Origin: Larsenimonas rhizosphaerae
Lineage (GTDB): Bacteria; Pseudomonadota; Gammaproteobacteria; Pseudomonadales; Halomonadaceae
NCBI RefSeq assembly: GCF_023700005.1
Contig: NZ_JAMLJK010000001.1
Location: 1,203,366-1,267,365 of the forward strand
DNA: 64,000 nt
Direction of reading: 5' to 3'
Shown here: positions 1 to 8,867 of the stretch, one piece after another
Layout: each line of letters starts with the position of its first letter
Numbering within the stretch: position 1 is the stretch's first letter
Position numbers and translations under genes: made by a program
Notes under the pieces: model-generated
What the model was told of the DNA's origin: nothing
The model's database searches: none
Seen by the model: the letters and a program-made list of their open reading frames with translations, nothing else

Positions 1-700
1 CATCATCCACGTCCGGCAGTGAACTTGAGGGACTGCGTTCCTGGGCCTTCTGAAGTAGATCGTCGAAGCGTGACAGGCCGGAGGCTGCGCGGGTTTTCAT
101 GGGGCCGGGAGAGAGGGCATGAACACGGATTCCCTTCGGCCCGAGTTCGGCTGCCATGTAGCGTGTTGCCGCTTCAAGGGCCGCCTTGACCGGCCCCATG
201 ACGTGATAGCCTTCCACCACCTTCTGGCTGCCGTGGTACGTCATGGTGAACAGCGTACCGCCCTCGGTCATCAACGGTTCGGCGAGCCGGCACAGGGCCA
301 GAAACGAATGACATGACACCGTCATGGCGTCATTGAACCCCTCGCGGGAGCAGTCAACCAGCCGGCCCTTGAGGTCTTCGGCCGGGGCGTAGGCAATCGA
401 GTGCAGGACAAAATCGAGCCGTCCCCAGCGGTCGGTGAGTGTCTCGAACAGGGTTTCCATCTGGTGCTCATCACGCACATTCAGCGGCATCAGCAGCTCG
501 CAGCCAACCTGATCCGCCAGAGGGGCAACATGGGGCAGCGCATGGTCATCGAGGTAGGTAATGGCCAGCTCCGCGCCCAGCTGATGGCAGGCACGGGCAC
601 ATCCCCAGGCAATGGAGCGGTCATTGGCGATGCCGATGATCAGACCGCGCTTGCCCTCAAGGGAGAGCGAGGCAGGCAGGGGGCGTGGGTCAGTGGTCAT
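1..700 (-). CDS. fabI: FabI-like enoyl-[acyl-carrier-protein] reductase (partial, C-terminus off the left edge)
   Basis: Short-chain dehydrogenase of the divergent FabI type, which reduces enoyl-ACP with NAD(P)H in fatty-acid elongation. The first 233 codons are visible. The N-terminus has the FabI nucleotide motif GIANDRSIAWG instead of the classical TGxxxGxG, and the catalytic Tyr-x6-Lys is seen as YHVMGPVK, followed by a FabI-like segment ending HALSPGPMKT. The start at 698-700 is preceded by AAGGAA 8 bases upstream. It lies 12 bp after ackA and is the last visible gene of the DUF3141-pta-ackA-fabI operon, so it may be an accessory FabI paralogue rather than the housekeeping one. The C-terminal end is missing because the window stops. 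Confidence 0.85.
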   Translation of the reverse strand, partial: MTTDPRPLPASLSLEGKRGLIIGIANDRSIAWGCARACHQLGAELAITYLDDHALPHVAPLADQVGCELLMPLNVRDEHQMETLFETLTDRWGRLDFVLHSIAYAPAEDLKGRLVDCSREGFNDAMTVSCHSFLALCRLAEPLMTEGGTLFTMTYHGSQKVVEGYHVMGPVKAALEAATRYMAAELGPKGIRVHALSPGPMKTRAASGLSRFDDLLQKAQERSPSSSLPDVDD

Positions 701-712
701 GGCGCGTTCCTT

Positions 713-1906
713 TTAATGGGGCGTGGACAGGAAGGTGCGAACGTGTTCTGCAATCATGCGCGCCTCATCCGTGGGGATAACATGAACGGGGCGTTCGCTG
801 TGCGGTGCTGAAATGCAGGAGGCGTGGCGCTGATTGGCTGTGTCATCCAGGGCAATGCCCAACCAGCCAAGCCAGGTGCAGGTGAGGCGGCGCAGTCTGG
901 CACTGTGTTCACCAATACCGGCGGTAAATACGATGCCATCCAGCCCGCCCAGGGCCGTAGCCAGCTCGCTGATTCCCATCGCTACGCGGCGAGCCAGATA
1001 GGCCAGCGCGAAATCGGCACGGGCATCGGATTTGGCGGACAGCACCTGTACATCACTGCTGATGCCGGAAAGGGCCTTGAGGCCGCACTCATGATAGAGC
1101 AGCTGTTCCATGGCCTCCGGGCCCAGGCGTTTTTGCTGCATCAGGTAAAGCAGGACGCCGGCATCGAGTCGGCCGGGGCGGCTTCCCATTGGCAGACCAT
1201 CAAGCGCCGTAAAGCCCATGGAGGAATCAATGCTCCTGCCCTTGTGCAGGGCGCACAGCGAGCAGCCATTGCCTAAATGGGCCACCACCACACGGCCCTG
1301 TGCGATCTCCGGGGCGACGGTCGGGAGCTGACCGGCAATGTATTCGTAGGACAGACCATGAAACCCGTAGCGTCGCACGCCTTCCTCGTGCAGCGCTTCC
1401 GGAATGGGCAGCCGCTCTACCATGGGCTCATGATCATGATGAAAGGCGGTGTCGAAACAGCCTATCTGGGGCAGGTCGGGTCGCCGGCGCAGGATCGAGC
1501 GAACCGGGGCAAGATTGGCCGGCTGATGCAGGGGGGCCAGCGGAGTGAGGGCGGCAAGCTGTTCGAGTACATGGGTATCCAGTATTACCGGCCTGTCAAA
1601 CGAGGGCCCCCCGTGAACAATGCGGTGCCCGACCGCCACTACCCGGCCGGGCAGGAGCGGTGTCAGTTGATCGGCCAGCAGCGTCTGGGCCTGGTCTGCG
1701 TCCAGGCTCTGGTGGGCCATGGGCAACACATCAATCAGGGTGTTGTCGTCACCATCACTGATGACCAGGTGCGGGTGAACGGTACCAATCCCGGAAAAGG
1801 TGCCTCGTATGCAGGTCGACAGCGCCGGATCATTGGCATCAAATCCCTCGACCTTGAGACTGGATGATCCGGCATTGATGACCAGCAGAAGATCACGCTC
1901 TGCCAT
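713..1906 (-). CDS. ackA: Acetate/propionate kinase
   Basis: Acetokinase-family enzyme that interconverts acyl phosphate plus ADP with carboxylate plus ATP in the cytosol. The 397-residue length is normal. Family landmarks are the N-terminal NAGSSS, GHRIVHGG, FHGLSYEYI, HLGNGCS, SSMGFTALDGLPMGSR and the C-terminal FTAGIGEHSARLR. The ATG at 1904-1906 is one base from the pta stop, and the AAGGAGC ribosome site lies inside the end of pta, so translation is coupled. Pairing with a phosphotransacetylase predicts acyl-CoA to acyl-phosphate to ATP plus acid. Whether the preferred substrate is acetate, propionate or butyrate cannot be read from the sequence. Confidence 0.93.
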   Translation of the reverse strand: MAERDLLLVINAGSSSLKVEGFDANDPALSTCIRGTFSGIGTVHPHLVISDGDDNTLIDVLPMAHQSLDADQAQTLLADQLTPLLPGRVVAVGHRIVHGGPSFDRPVILDTHVLEQLAALTPLAPLHQPANLAPVRSILRRRPDLPQIGCFDTAFHHDHEPMVERLPIPEALHEEGVRRYGFHGLSYEYIAGQLPTVAPEIAQGRVVVAHLGNGCSLCALHKGRSIDSSMGFTALDGLPMGSRPGRLDAGVLLYLMQQKRLGPEAMEQLLYHECGLKALSGISSDVQVLSAKSDARADFALAYLARRVAMGISELATALGGLDGIVFTAGIGEHSARLRRLTCTWLGWLGIALDDTANQRHASCISAPHSERPVHVIPTDEARMIAEHVRTFLSTPH

Positions 1907-1907
1907 G

Positions 1908-2873
1908 TCAGCTCCTTATCGGATGTGTCTGCCGCAGGTGGTGTGCATACAGGCTGGCGGTGGCGCAGGAGGCCAGCCGTGTCTTGTGACTGTCGGCGCG
2001 ACTGGTCAGGATGATCGGCACTCTGGCGCCCAGCACGATACCGGCGGCATCGGCACCTGACAGAAAGGTCAGGTTCTTGGCCAGCATATTGCCGGCTTCC
2101 AGCGTCGGGACGACCAGAATCTGTGCCTGCCCGGCGACCTGGGAGACGATTCCCTTGATGCGCGCCGCTGCCGGGCTGATGGCGTTGTCCAGCGCGAGCG
2201 GGCCATCCAGCATGCCCCCGGTAATCTGCCCTCTGTCTGCCATCTTGCACAGGGCCGCCGCTTCAATGGTGCCCGGGATTTTGGGGGTAATGGTTTCAAG
2301 CGCTGATAAAATAGCGACGCGCGGTGTGCCCAGTCCCAGGCCCAGGTGCAGATCAATGGCATTTTGAATGATGTCCGCGCGCGTCAGCAGATCGGGTTCG
2401 ATATTGATGGCCGCGTCAGTAATGAACAGTGGCCTGGGATAGCGAGGCACATCCATGATGAAGACGTGGCTGATGCGCCGTTCGCTGCGTAGACCGGTCT
2501 CCCTGTCGATCACCGCGTGCATCAGTTCATCGGTATGCAGGCTGCCCTTCATCAACAGCTCTGCCTCGCCGGCACGAACAAGGGCTACGGCTTCTTGAGC
2601 GGCCGCGTGGCTGTGAGGCACATCGATGATCTGAAGCCCATCGGTTGAGCGGCCCAGTGTCTGAGCGGCGGCATTAATGCGTGCCCGGGGCCCAACCAGT
2701 ATCGGGTGAATGAGCTGTTGCTCGAAGGCATCCAGCGCCCCCGACAGGGAGGCTGCGTCGCAGGGATGGGCCACGGCGCAGCGTAACGGCACATGACGGC
2801 CCGCTGCCGTAATCAGTTGTTCATAGTGGTACTGAGGGTCGCTGCGTGGCGCATCGTTCAGGCCGTCAATCAT
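1908..2873 (-). CDS. pta: Phosphate acetyl/butyryltransferase
   Basis: Phosphotransacetylase/phosphotransbutyrylase-family enzyme (321 residues) that transfers an acyl group between CoA and phosphate. Family segments visible are LFITDAAINIEPDL, SALETITPKIPGT, MLDGPLALDNAIS and the C-terminal EAGNMLAKNLTFLSGADAAGIVLGA. It is the short form, without the N-terminal MaoC-like hydratase domain found in some homologues or the long regulatory N-terminus of E. coli Pta. The start chosen is the ATG at 2871-2873, which overlaps the upstream DUF3141 stop by 8 bp; the open frame extends further upstream only through the DUF3141 gene. It works with the adjacent ackA. Substrate chain length is unknown. Confidence 0.9.
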   Translation of the reverse strand: MIDGLNDAPRSDPQYHYEQLITAAGRHVPLRCAVAHPCDAASLSGALDAFEQQLIHPILVGPRARINAAAQTLGRSTDGLQIIDVPHSHAAAQEAVALVRAGEAELLMKGSLHTDELMHAVIDRETGLRSERRISHVFIMDVPRYPRPLFITDAAINIEPDLLTRADIIQNAIDLHLGLGLGTPRVAILSALETITPKIPGTIEAAALCKMADRGQITGGMLDGPLALDNAISPAAARIKGIVSQVAGQAQILVVPTLEAGNMLAKNLTFLSGADAAGIVLGARVPIILTSRADSHKTRLASCATASLYAHHLRQTHPIRS

Positions 2874-5124
2874 GAGATGACTCCGTGGTGGCGGAATGGT
2901 CGTCAGTGCGAGAGGGGGCGGTAAAAAGTCGCCTGATGCGCTCAAGGCGGTGACTTTCCTGCTTATCAAGAGGCGTGCCGGCGGTCAGGATGGTCGTCAG
3001 GTGGGCCAGATCCTTTTTGCGCTGCGCCGCTGACAGCCGAACCAGCGGCCTGGCCAGCGCCGTAATGGCTTCATCCGGCACGACGGTCAGCAGGTGTGCC
3101 TGACATCGTATTCGCTGTTTCAGGTCGGCCAGGGAGGCACCACCGGATGGGTGAGCTGCATTCAGCGCCTTGAGTGCGTTGAAATGGCGCTCATCGATGG
3201 CCGGGGCGGCCGAGAAGACGTACAGCATGGCGCGCACGACCAGATCAAGATGATCAACGTGATATAGCCGCTGCGTAATTTCTCCGGCGTGCAGCGGGAC
3301 AAACTCATCCGGCGGCGGTTCACAGGCCGGCAGGGGGCGAACCGGTGACGCGTCGGGATCCACTCCTACCAGTCGTTGCAGCCAATGCTGGCCGTAGAGG
3401 GCCATGAACATTGCTTCGCGCAGCCTGTCACGCTGGTCTCGCCACTGATTGAGGGCCGTGACGATATGTGCTGCGGTGGCGGTTTCCATGGCGAGAAAGA
3501 GGTTGTCGGAAGACACTGGATGCCGGTCAGTGCGCACATGATCCGCGGCGCTCTTGATCAGTGGCGCAGCAGGGTGATGATCCGAGCAGGCGGTAAAGCC
3601 CAGCCTCAGCGGGTGGCATTGACGAAGGGCATCAGCCACGGGTGGGGTAACCATGGCGCGCCAGTAGGGCTGGGCCCAGACCGTATAGGCCTGATGAGTC
3701 AGTCGTGACAGGCCGTCGACCGTCGCAAAGCGGCGATCATCCTCCTCCCTGTGATCAATACGGGCGCTCAGTTCATCGAAGGTTCTCGGAACCGTGGTGA
3801 ACAGGGTGGTTCCTTCCACCCATTGAGGGTTGGCCGTGTCGGGGGCGCTGTCCTGCACGCTGGCTTCATACAGCCCGGGGGGCAGAACATCATACAGCCC
3901 GGGGGGCAGAACATCGATGAAGTCCACGTTGCTGGTGAATTCGGTATGCTGGCGACGTGACACGTCGCCGGAGACGAAGATGCCCAAATGCCCGGTGTGA
4001 TCATGGACGCAGTACAGTACTGTCTGATCATTGTCCCGCAGGGCATCCTCATCACTGTACAGGTCCGTCAGCCAGCCCAGTGCCTGCGGGGGTGGGGTGA
4101 TATCGTCTCCCTCGGAGCAGAAGACGATGACCGGGGAGCGCACATGTCTCAGATCCACGGTGCGCCCGTCCCGAAAGGTGATGCGGTTATCGGTCAGACG
4201 GTTGCCCATGAAAAGGTTGTCAACGATGTATTCCATCTCTTCTCGCGTACTGAAGACATGGCCACCCCACCAGCGCTCGAAATTCAGATATCGGGGCACT
4301 TCCGTATCCACCCGGGCGTAAAGGGCATACTGCTTTTGCCACCATGTATTGGCCGGGTTAAGGCTTTCGAAATTGGAGACCAGCCAGGCGCCATCAAACA
4401 ATCCGCCTCCGAGGTCGCCCAGCCAGGTAGTGATCCAGCTGCCACCGGTCAGACCGGCGGTATACCGCATCGGCGAGCCGCCTCGGTGTCCGGCCCAGTA
4501 GGACAGGGGAGTACCGGCAATCAGTATCGGGCCGACATCCTCCGGAGCGAGAGCCGCCGCCATCATCAGCTGCCAGCCGGCCTGGCAGTTACCGATGACC
4601 ATGGGGCGGCTGTCTGCCTCCGGGTGGCTGGCACGGACATGGCTGATGAACTGACTCAGTGCATCGACAACGTCCTCGATGGTCTGTCCATGCTCGGGGT
4701 AACGTAGAAAACTTACAAAGTAGCAGGGGTGGCCTGCGCTCATGGCCACGCCCAGTTCACTGTCGGCCTTGAATCCGCCAATGCCCGGCCCGTGGCCGGC
4801 TCGAGGATCAATGATGATAAAGGGGCGTTTTGCATCATCAATCCGAACGCCCTCGGGGGGATGTACCCGCATCAATCGGTAGTTGACCGGTCGAGGAAGC
4901 GTACGCCCATCGAGCAGCAGGTCGGTGGCGTAAATCAGTAAATTGGGCGCGGGGTCATGGGTATGCGCCAGATACTGGTTGCTGCGCTGGCGCTGGGCAT
5001 CAAGATATAGCCAGGAGCGCTCGACAGCGTCCAGGCTGTAGGCCATGCCTTGCTGAAAGGCATCAATCGGGGCTGTCCAGAGGCGAAAGCCAGCGGTCAG
5101 GGCAGGGAATAGCGCGGAAAACAT
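2866..5124 (-). CDS. DUF3141 family protein (PHA-synthase-like alpha/beta hydrolase)
   Basis: Large protein (752 residues from this start) of the DUF3141 family, some members of which are annotated as 3-hydroxyalkanoate synthetases. The N-terminal 50 residues resemble phasin/PhaC leader helices. A nucleophile-elbow-like GNCQAGWQ lies near residue 180, followed by an acid-type EGDDITPP segment and a His in HDHTGHLGIF, the order expected of an alpha/beta-hydrolase Cys/Asp/His triad. The C-terminal 250 residues are helical and specific to the family. An upstream ATG at 5161-5163 is possible, but its AGG abuts the codon, whereas this ATG has GGGA 8 bases ahead. A perfect 24-bp tandem duplication repeats DVLPPGLY in the middle. 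First gene of the pta-ackA-fabI operon; its reaction is not established. Confidence 0.8.
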   Translation of the reverse strand: MFSALFPALTAGFRLWTAPIDAFQQGMAYSLDAVERSWLYLDAQRQRSNQYLAHTHDPAPNLLIYATDLLLDGRTLPRPVNYRLMRVHPPEGVRIDDAKRPFIIIDPRAGHGPGIGGFKADSELGVAMSAGHPCYFVSFLRYPEHGQTIEDVVDALSQFISHVRASHPEADSRPMVIGNCQAGWQLMMAAALAPEDVGPILIAGTPLSYWAGHRGGSPMRYTAGLTGGSWITTWLGDLGGGLFDGAWLVSNFESLNPANTWWQKQYALYARVDTEVPRYLNFERWWGGHVFSTREEMEYIVDNLFMGNRLTDNRITFRDGRTVDLRHVRSPVIVFCSEGDDITPPPQALGWLTDLYSDEDALRDNDQTVLYCVHDHTGHLGIFVSGDVSRRQHTEFTSNVDFIDVLPPGLYDVLPPGLYEASVQDSAPDTANPQWVEGTTLFTTVPRTFDELSARIDHREEDDRRFATVDGLSRLTHQAYTVWAQPYWRAMVTPPVADALRQCHPLRLGFTACSDHHPAAPLIKSAADHVRTDRHPVSSDNLFLAMETATAAHIVTALNQWRDQRDRLREAMFMALYGQHWLQRLVGVDPDASPVRPLPACEPPPDEFVPLHAGEITQRLYHVDHLDLVVRAMLYVFSAAPAIDERHFNALKALNAAHPSGGASLADLKQRIRCQAHLLTVVPDEAITALARPLVRLSAAQRKKDLAHLTTILTAGTPLDKQESHRLERIRRLFTAPSRTDDHSATTESSHD
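3867..3914. repeat. Perfect 24-bp tandem duplication inside the DUF3141 gene
   Basis: Positions 3867-3890 and 3891-3914 are identical over 24 bp. The unit is a whole number of codons, so the frame is kept and the protein carries DVLPPGLY twice in a row. The unit contains a run of six G, which favours slippage. It looks like a recent duplication in a loop between the catalytic core and the C-terminal region. Confidence 0.95.
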
Positions 5125-5436
5125 GGCGGTTGTCCCATAAAGGCGGTCGGAGCGATATGGCATCCTGCATGATAGATAAAGCTTTTATCATGTTGCATTG
5201 CAGTATAAATAAAGTATAGGCCATTGCGGCCATGTGCCAGTTAAAACAACGTTAATGCCCTTTGACGCGATTGATGGTTTCATAACAGGGATCAACAAAT
5301 TATTACCCGAAAGCCCGCCTCGGCCGGGAACACGGTCTGTTGATCCCGGTCAGTGTCAGACAGTAGTGGTTTTTGTGTGCCGACGGGCCTTCACGGGTTC
5401 ACTATTGATTATCAGTTCAGGGAGTAAAAAGGGTTC

Positions 5437-7074
5437 ATGGAAAGACGTTCATTATTAAAGGCCTCAATGGCACTGGCGGCACTGGGCCTCCCCCCATTAC
5501 CGGCCTTTGCCGCCAAAAACGAAGGCGCGACCAGTACCGACGCCAGCAGTAGCCATTTTGATTTCAAATGGCTTCGACAGCATGCCAAATCCATGTCAGG
5601 CCAGGCATTCAAGCCGACGACGGAAACCCTGCCGGAAAGCCTGACGCTGGAAAAGCTGCGCCCGCTGGATTATCAGAAAATTACCTACAAGCCCTCTCAT
5701 GCGCTGTGGGCCGATGATCCCAAGGCCGATATACGCCTGCAGTTTTTCCATGTAGGCATGCAGTTCAATCAACCGGTACGCATGTATTCCGTTGATCGGG
5801 ATACAGGCCAGTCACATGAGATCCACTTCAGCCCGGAACTCTACGACTATTCAAAAGTCGGTATCGATCCGAAGACGCTTGAAGGCAATGACCTGGGGTT
5901 TGCAGGTTTTCGAGTCACCAAGAAACCGCGCTGGGCGGATAATCAGGACATCGTGTCCTTTCTGGGGGCAAGCTATTTCCGGGCGATTGACAAGAACAAC
6001 CAGTACGGTCTGTCGGCGCGTGGTCTGGCCATCAATACGGCCGCCGATGGCGGGGCACCGGAGGAATTCCCATCCTTCACCCATTTCTGGTTTATCCATC
6101 CGGAACCCAATACCACCCGCTTTGTAGCCTATGCGCTGCTGGATTCGCCGAGTACGACCGGGGCGTTTCGATTTGATATCGATTGTCAGGACGAGCAGGT
6201 CGTGATGGGCGTGCAGAGCTATATCTATCCGCGCAAGCCCATTGCTCGCATGGGCATCGCGCCGATGACCAGCATGTACCTGACCGGAACCAGTCAGAAA
6301 AAGGCCCGCGATACCATTCATCCCCAGATTCATGATTCAGACCGCCTAAGCATGTGGCGCGGGAATGGGGAATGGGTCTGCCGCCCGTTGTATAACCCCA
6401 AGACGGTTCAGTACAACGCCTATCCTGACGAGAACCCGCGAGGATTCGGGCTGCTTCAGACCGATCATGACTTCGAAAACTACATGGACAACCAGGCCTG
6501 GTACAGTCGCCGGCCCAGCCTGTGGATCGAGCCGACCAGTCAGTGGGGCAAGGGGGCCATCAATCTGATCGAACTGCCCACGGTCGGTGAAACCGTCGAC
6601 AACATCGTGGCCTTCTGGGTGCCGGAAGAGAAGGTGCAGCCGGGGGAAACGATGTCGTTCTCCTATACCCTGTACTGGAGTCCGCTGCCGCCGGTATCAC
6701 CGTCTCTGGCCCATGTCGACAAGACATGGACCGGAATGGGGAACGTGCTGGAAGGCTGGATCCCCGGTGACAAGTCGCCCGAGCATTATGCTCGTCGCTT
6801 TGCGGTGGACTTCAAGGGCGGGAATATCATGGACCTGCCGAAGGATGCCGACATCGAGGTGGTGGTCTCAGCCTCACGTGGTGCACTGAGCCATCAGCAG
6901 GTCCTGCGTTTTGATGACGTCAAGGCCTACCGGGCGATCTTTGACTGGACGCCGGAGAGTGAGGATACCAGCGCGGTAACCTTCCGAATGTACCTGCGTC
7001 ACAAGGACAAGCCACTGAGCGAGACCTGGCTTTATCAGTGGGTACCGCCAAAGCCGGAAGAACGCTTTTATTAA
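5437..7074 (+). CDS. opgD: Periplasmic glucan biosynthesis protein D
   Basis: MdoG/OpgD-family protein (545 residues) that acts on the backbone of osmoregulated periplasmic glucans. The N-terminus is a twin-arginine signal (ERRSLLKAS followed by a hydrophobic stretch and an Ala-x-Ala-like site near residue 25), as known for OpgD and unlike the Sec signal of OpgG. The body follows family order, with a beta-sandwich domain rich in aromatic motifs (GASYFRA, YGLSARGLAI, FWFIHPEP) and a C-terminal Ig-like domain ending in the family's WLYQW. The start is preceded by GGGAG about 10 bases upstream. It is a single gene with its own terminator; no opgG, opgH or opgC is in the window, so the synthase must lie elsewhere. 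Confidence 0.93.
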   Translation: MERRSLLKASMALAALGLPPLPAFAAKNEGATSTDASSSHFDFKWLRQHAKSMSGQAFKPTTETLPESLTLEKLRPLDYQKITYKPSHALWADDPKADIRLQFFHVGMQFNQPVRMYSVDRDTGQSHEIHFSPELYDYSKVGIDPKTLEGNDLGFAGFRVTKKPRWADNQDIVSFLGASYFRAIDKNNQYGLSARGLAINTAADGGAPEEFPSFTHFWFIHPEPNTTRFVAYALLDSPSTTGAFRFDIDCQDEQVVMGVQSYIYPRKPIARMGIAPMTSMYLTGTSQKKARDTIHPQIHDSDRLSMWRGNGEWVCRPLYNPKTVQYNAYPDENPRGFGLLQTDHDFENYMDNQAWYSRRPSLWIEPTSQWGKGAINLIELPTVGETVDNIVAFWVPEEKVQPGETMSFSYTLYWSPLPPVSPSLAHVDKTWTGMGNVLEGWIPGDKSPEHYARRFAVDFKGGNIMDLPKDADIEVVVSASRGALSHQQVLRFDDVKAYRAIFDWTPESEDTSAVTFRMYLRHKDKPLSETWLYQWVPPKPEERFY

Positions 7075-7086
7075 AGGAACAACAGG

Positions 7087-7108
7087 GCGGCCTGCGGGCC
7101 GCTTTTTT
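7087..7108 (+). terminator. Rho-independent terminator after opgD
   Basis: A six-base-pair GC stem (GCGGCC/GGCCGC) with a four-base loop is followed directly by six T, 13 bp after the opgD stop. Confidence 0.9.
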
Positions 7109-7240
7109 GTGATTACATTTTTTAACATTGTTTCAGAAGATCGGCTCGCGCGCCGATAGTTCAGGAGACTGAAGTACGCTACACTCGCCGCGCCCTATAG
7201 GGCTCGATCCATTATCCAGTAACTTCCGGGTGCGCCCAGC

Positions 7241-7810
7241 ATGAGCCTTTTACCACGACCCTTTGTCTTTGTGCGTCACGGTGAGACGTTTTATAACCGT
7301 GCCCGGATCATCGCCGGCCGCTTTGATGTTCCCTTGACGCCGGATGGCGAACAACAGGCCATCAATGCGCGGGACTGGCTGGATGAGGACTGGTCCTATA
7401 TTGCCGTCAGTGACATGTTTCGTGCTCGCAAGACGGCGATGCTGGCAGTACCAAACGGCAGGTTCCACTACTTTCATGGATTGCGCGAGCGCAACTGGGG
7501 AACGCTGGAAGGGCAGGCATATCGTCATCCAATGCCCTATGTCGATACGCCCGAAGGGGGCGAGTCATGGGATGGCTTTCGCCATCGCGTGCTTGATGTG
7601 ATCAACACCGTACTGGATCAGTACGAGCGTCCCCTGTTCGTGGCGCACTCAGGAGTCTTCCGCGTGATTCGCGATGCGGCCATCGGCACCCATGAAGGGC
7701 CGCGAGTCAACAATGTAAGCCCCGTGGAATGTCTGCCCCCGGGCAGAGGTCAAGCACGCTGGGAACTCCGTCCTCTGGCCGAGAATGCCTTTGCCGACAT
7801 GACCGAATGA
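7241..7810 (+). CDS. Histidine phosphatase family protein
   Basis: Phosphoglycerate-mutase-like (histidine phosphatase) protein of 189 residues. The phospho-accepting motif RHGE is at residues 13-16, the second conserved Arg is in the DMFRARKTA segment, a Glu in the RERNWG segment fits the general acid, and the second catalytic His is in FVAHSGVFRVI. This is the minimal branch-1 domain. Substrate cannot be deduced; relatives include phosphoglycerate mutases, alpha-ribazole phosphatases and sugar phosphatases. It is followed 76 bp later by the DUF1415 gene on the same strand, with no terminator seen between them. Confidence 0.85.
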   Translation: MSLLPRPFVFVRHGETFYNRARIIAGRFDVPLTPDGEQQAINARDWLDEDWSYIAVSDMFRARKTAMLAVPNGRFHYFHGLRERNWGTLEGQAYRHPMPYVDTPEGGESWDGFRHRVLDVINTVLDQYERPLFVAHSGVFRVIRDAAIGTHEGPRVNNVSPVECLPPGRGQARWELRPLAENAFADMTE

Positions 7811-7886
7811 CCGGCCTGTATCATGGCTGGTCATATTGATTATTACCGGGCAGCCCCTGTATTTGCCCGCCTTGTTCAGGATACCC

Positions 7887-8444
7887 ATGCACGACGCATC
7901 CCATGATACCCCAGCGATCGCTGATACCGCCCGCTGGCTTGAACAGGTCGTGATCGGCCATAACCTTTGCCCTTTCGCGCAGCGTGAGTGGGTTCGCAAG
8001 TCAGTGCGTCTGGTTAGTGCCGAGGCTTCGCCGCCGGAATCGCTGATCATGCACATGCTGGATGAATGTGCCTGGCTTGATGAACATCCCGATACCGAAA
8101 CCACGCTGATGGTGCTGGAACAGGGCGCCGAGGACTTCGAAAGCTACCTGTTTCTGGTTGAAGCCGCCGAGCATACCGTGGCTGCCCGGGGGTACGAAGG
8201 AATCTATCAGGTGGCCAGTTTTCATCCGGAATACTGTTTTGCCGGAGAGCCACCGGGTGATGCGTCCAACTATACCAACCGCTCACCGTGGCCATTACTG
8301 CATTTATTGCGAGAGGACAGCCTGGAGCGTGCGCTGGCACAGTGGGAATCACCGGACGACATCTACCAGCGCAATATTGCCTACACCCGTGAGAAGGGAG
8401 CCGCCTTCTGGCAGGCGCTCATGGCTGGCTGCCGTAGCCGCTAG
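7887..8444 (+). CDS. DUF1415 domain-containing protein
   Basis: DUF1415 family protein of 185 residues, a small cytosolic family of unknown function in proteobacteria. The hallmark NLCPFA with an invariant Cys is near residue 30, and the family segments FHPEYCFAGE and TNRSPWPLLHLLRE are present. The start at 7887 is preferred over an upstream in-frame ATG at 7836 because homology begins here and AGGA sits six bases ahead. The two conserved Cys residues (NLCPF and EYCFAG) might bind a metal, which is a guess. The stop overlaps the end of the convergent 71-codon gene by 4 bp. Confidence 0.88.
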   Translation: MHDASHDTPAIADTARWLEQVVIGHNLCPFAQREWVRKSVRLVSAEASPPESLIMHMLDECAWLDEHPDTETTLMVLEQGAEDFESYLFLVEAAEHTVAARGYEGIYQVASFHPEYCFAGEPPGDASNYTNRSPWPLLHLLREDSLERALAQWESPDDIYQRNIAYTREKGAAFWQALMAGCRSR

Positions 8445-8656
8445 CGGCGGCCCGGACGAATGATGTTGATGGCCGGCGCGTAGCCGTGACGTTGATAGTA
8501 GGCCTGACGCTGGCGCCACTCTTCGAGCCGTCTTTTACGCATGATGTCGTAAAAGCCGCTGAAGCGATCAGTCTGGTTGTAGTCATGATCGTTATAGGCA
8601 TCGCCGGAGGAAGGCTCGGTGATGGGCATGAGGCTGTTGCTGGATAAGCGTGTCAT
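8441..8656 (-). CDS. Small charged hypothetical protein (71 aa)
   Basis: No family recognised. The ATG at 8654-8656 has a clear AGGGA ribosome site 8 bases upstream, the best evidence that this is a real gene. The protein is hydrophilic, with an acidic, Tyr/Asp-rich first half and a basic second half (MRKRRLEEWRQRQ). There is no signal peptide or membrane segment. It ends tail to tail with the DUF1415 gene. It could be a nucleic-acid-binding or adaptor protein, but nothing in the sequence proves a role. Confidence 0.6.
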   Translation of the reverse strand: MTRLSSNSLMPITEPSSGDAYNDHDYNQTDRFSGFYDIMRKRRLEEWRQRQAYYQRHGYAPAINIIRPGRR

Positions 8657-8867
8657 AACGTATTCCCTGTCTTGAAGTGGACCGTATGCCTCTGGCGGGC
8701 GATGTGCTCGGTCCGGCCGGTCAGTGGTGCATAGCGTGCCTCCTCTTCACGCCTGATGCTGTGCGGTAACGCGTTGACACGCTACCGACGCGCACTGCGG
8801 CAAAGTGTTACGTTTCTTCAAGTGCTGACGGCCTGAAAGGACCGGTCCTGATAACAGGACGGCGGGC

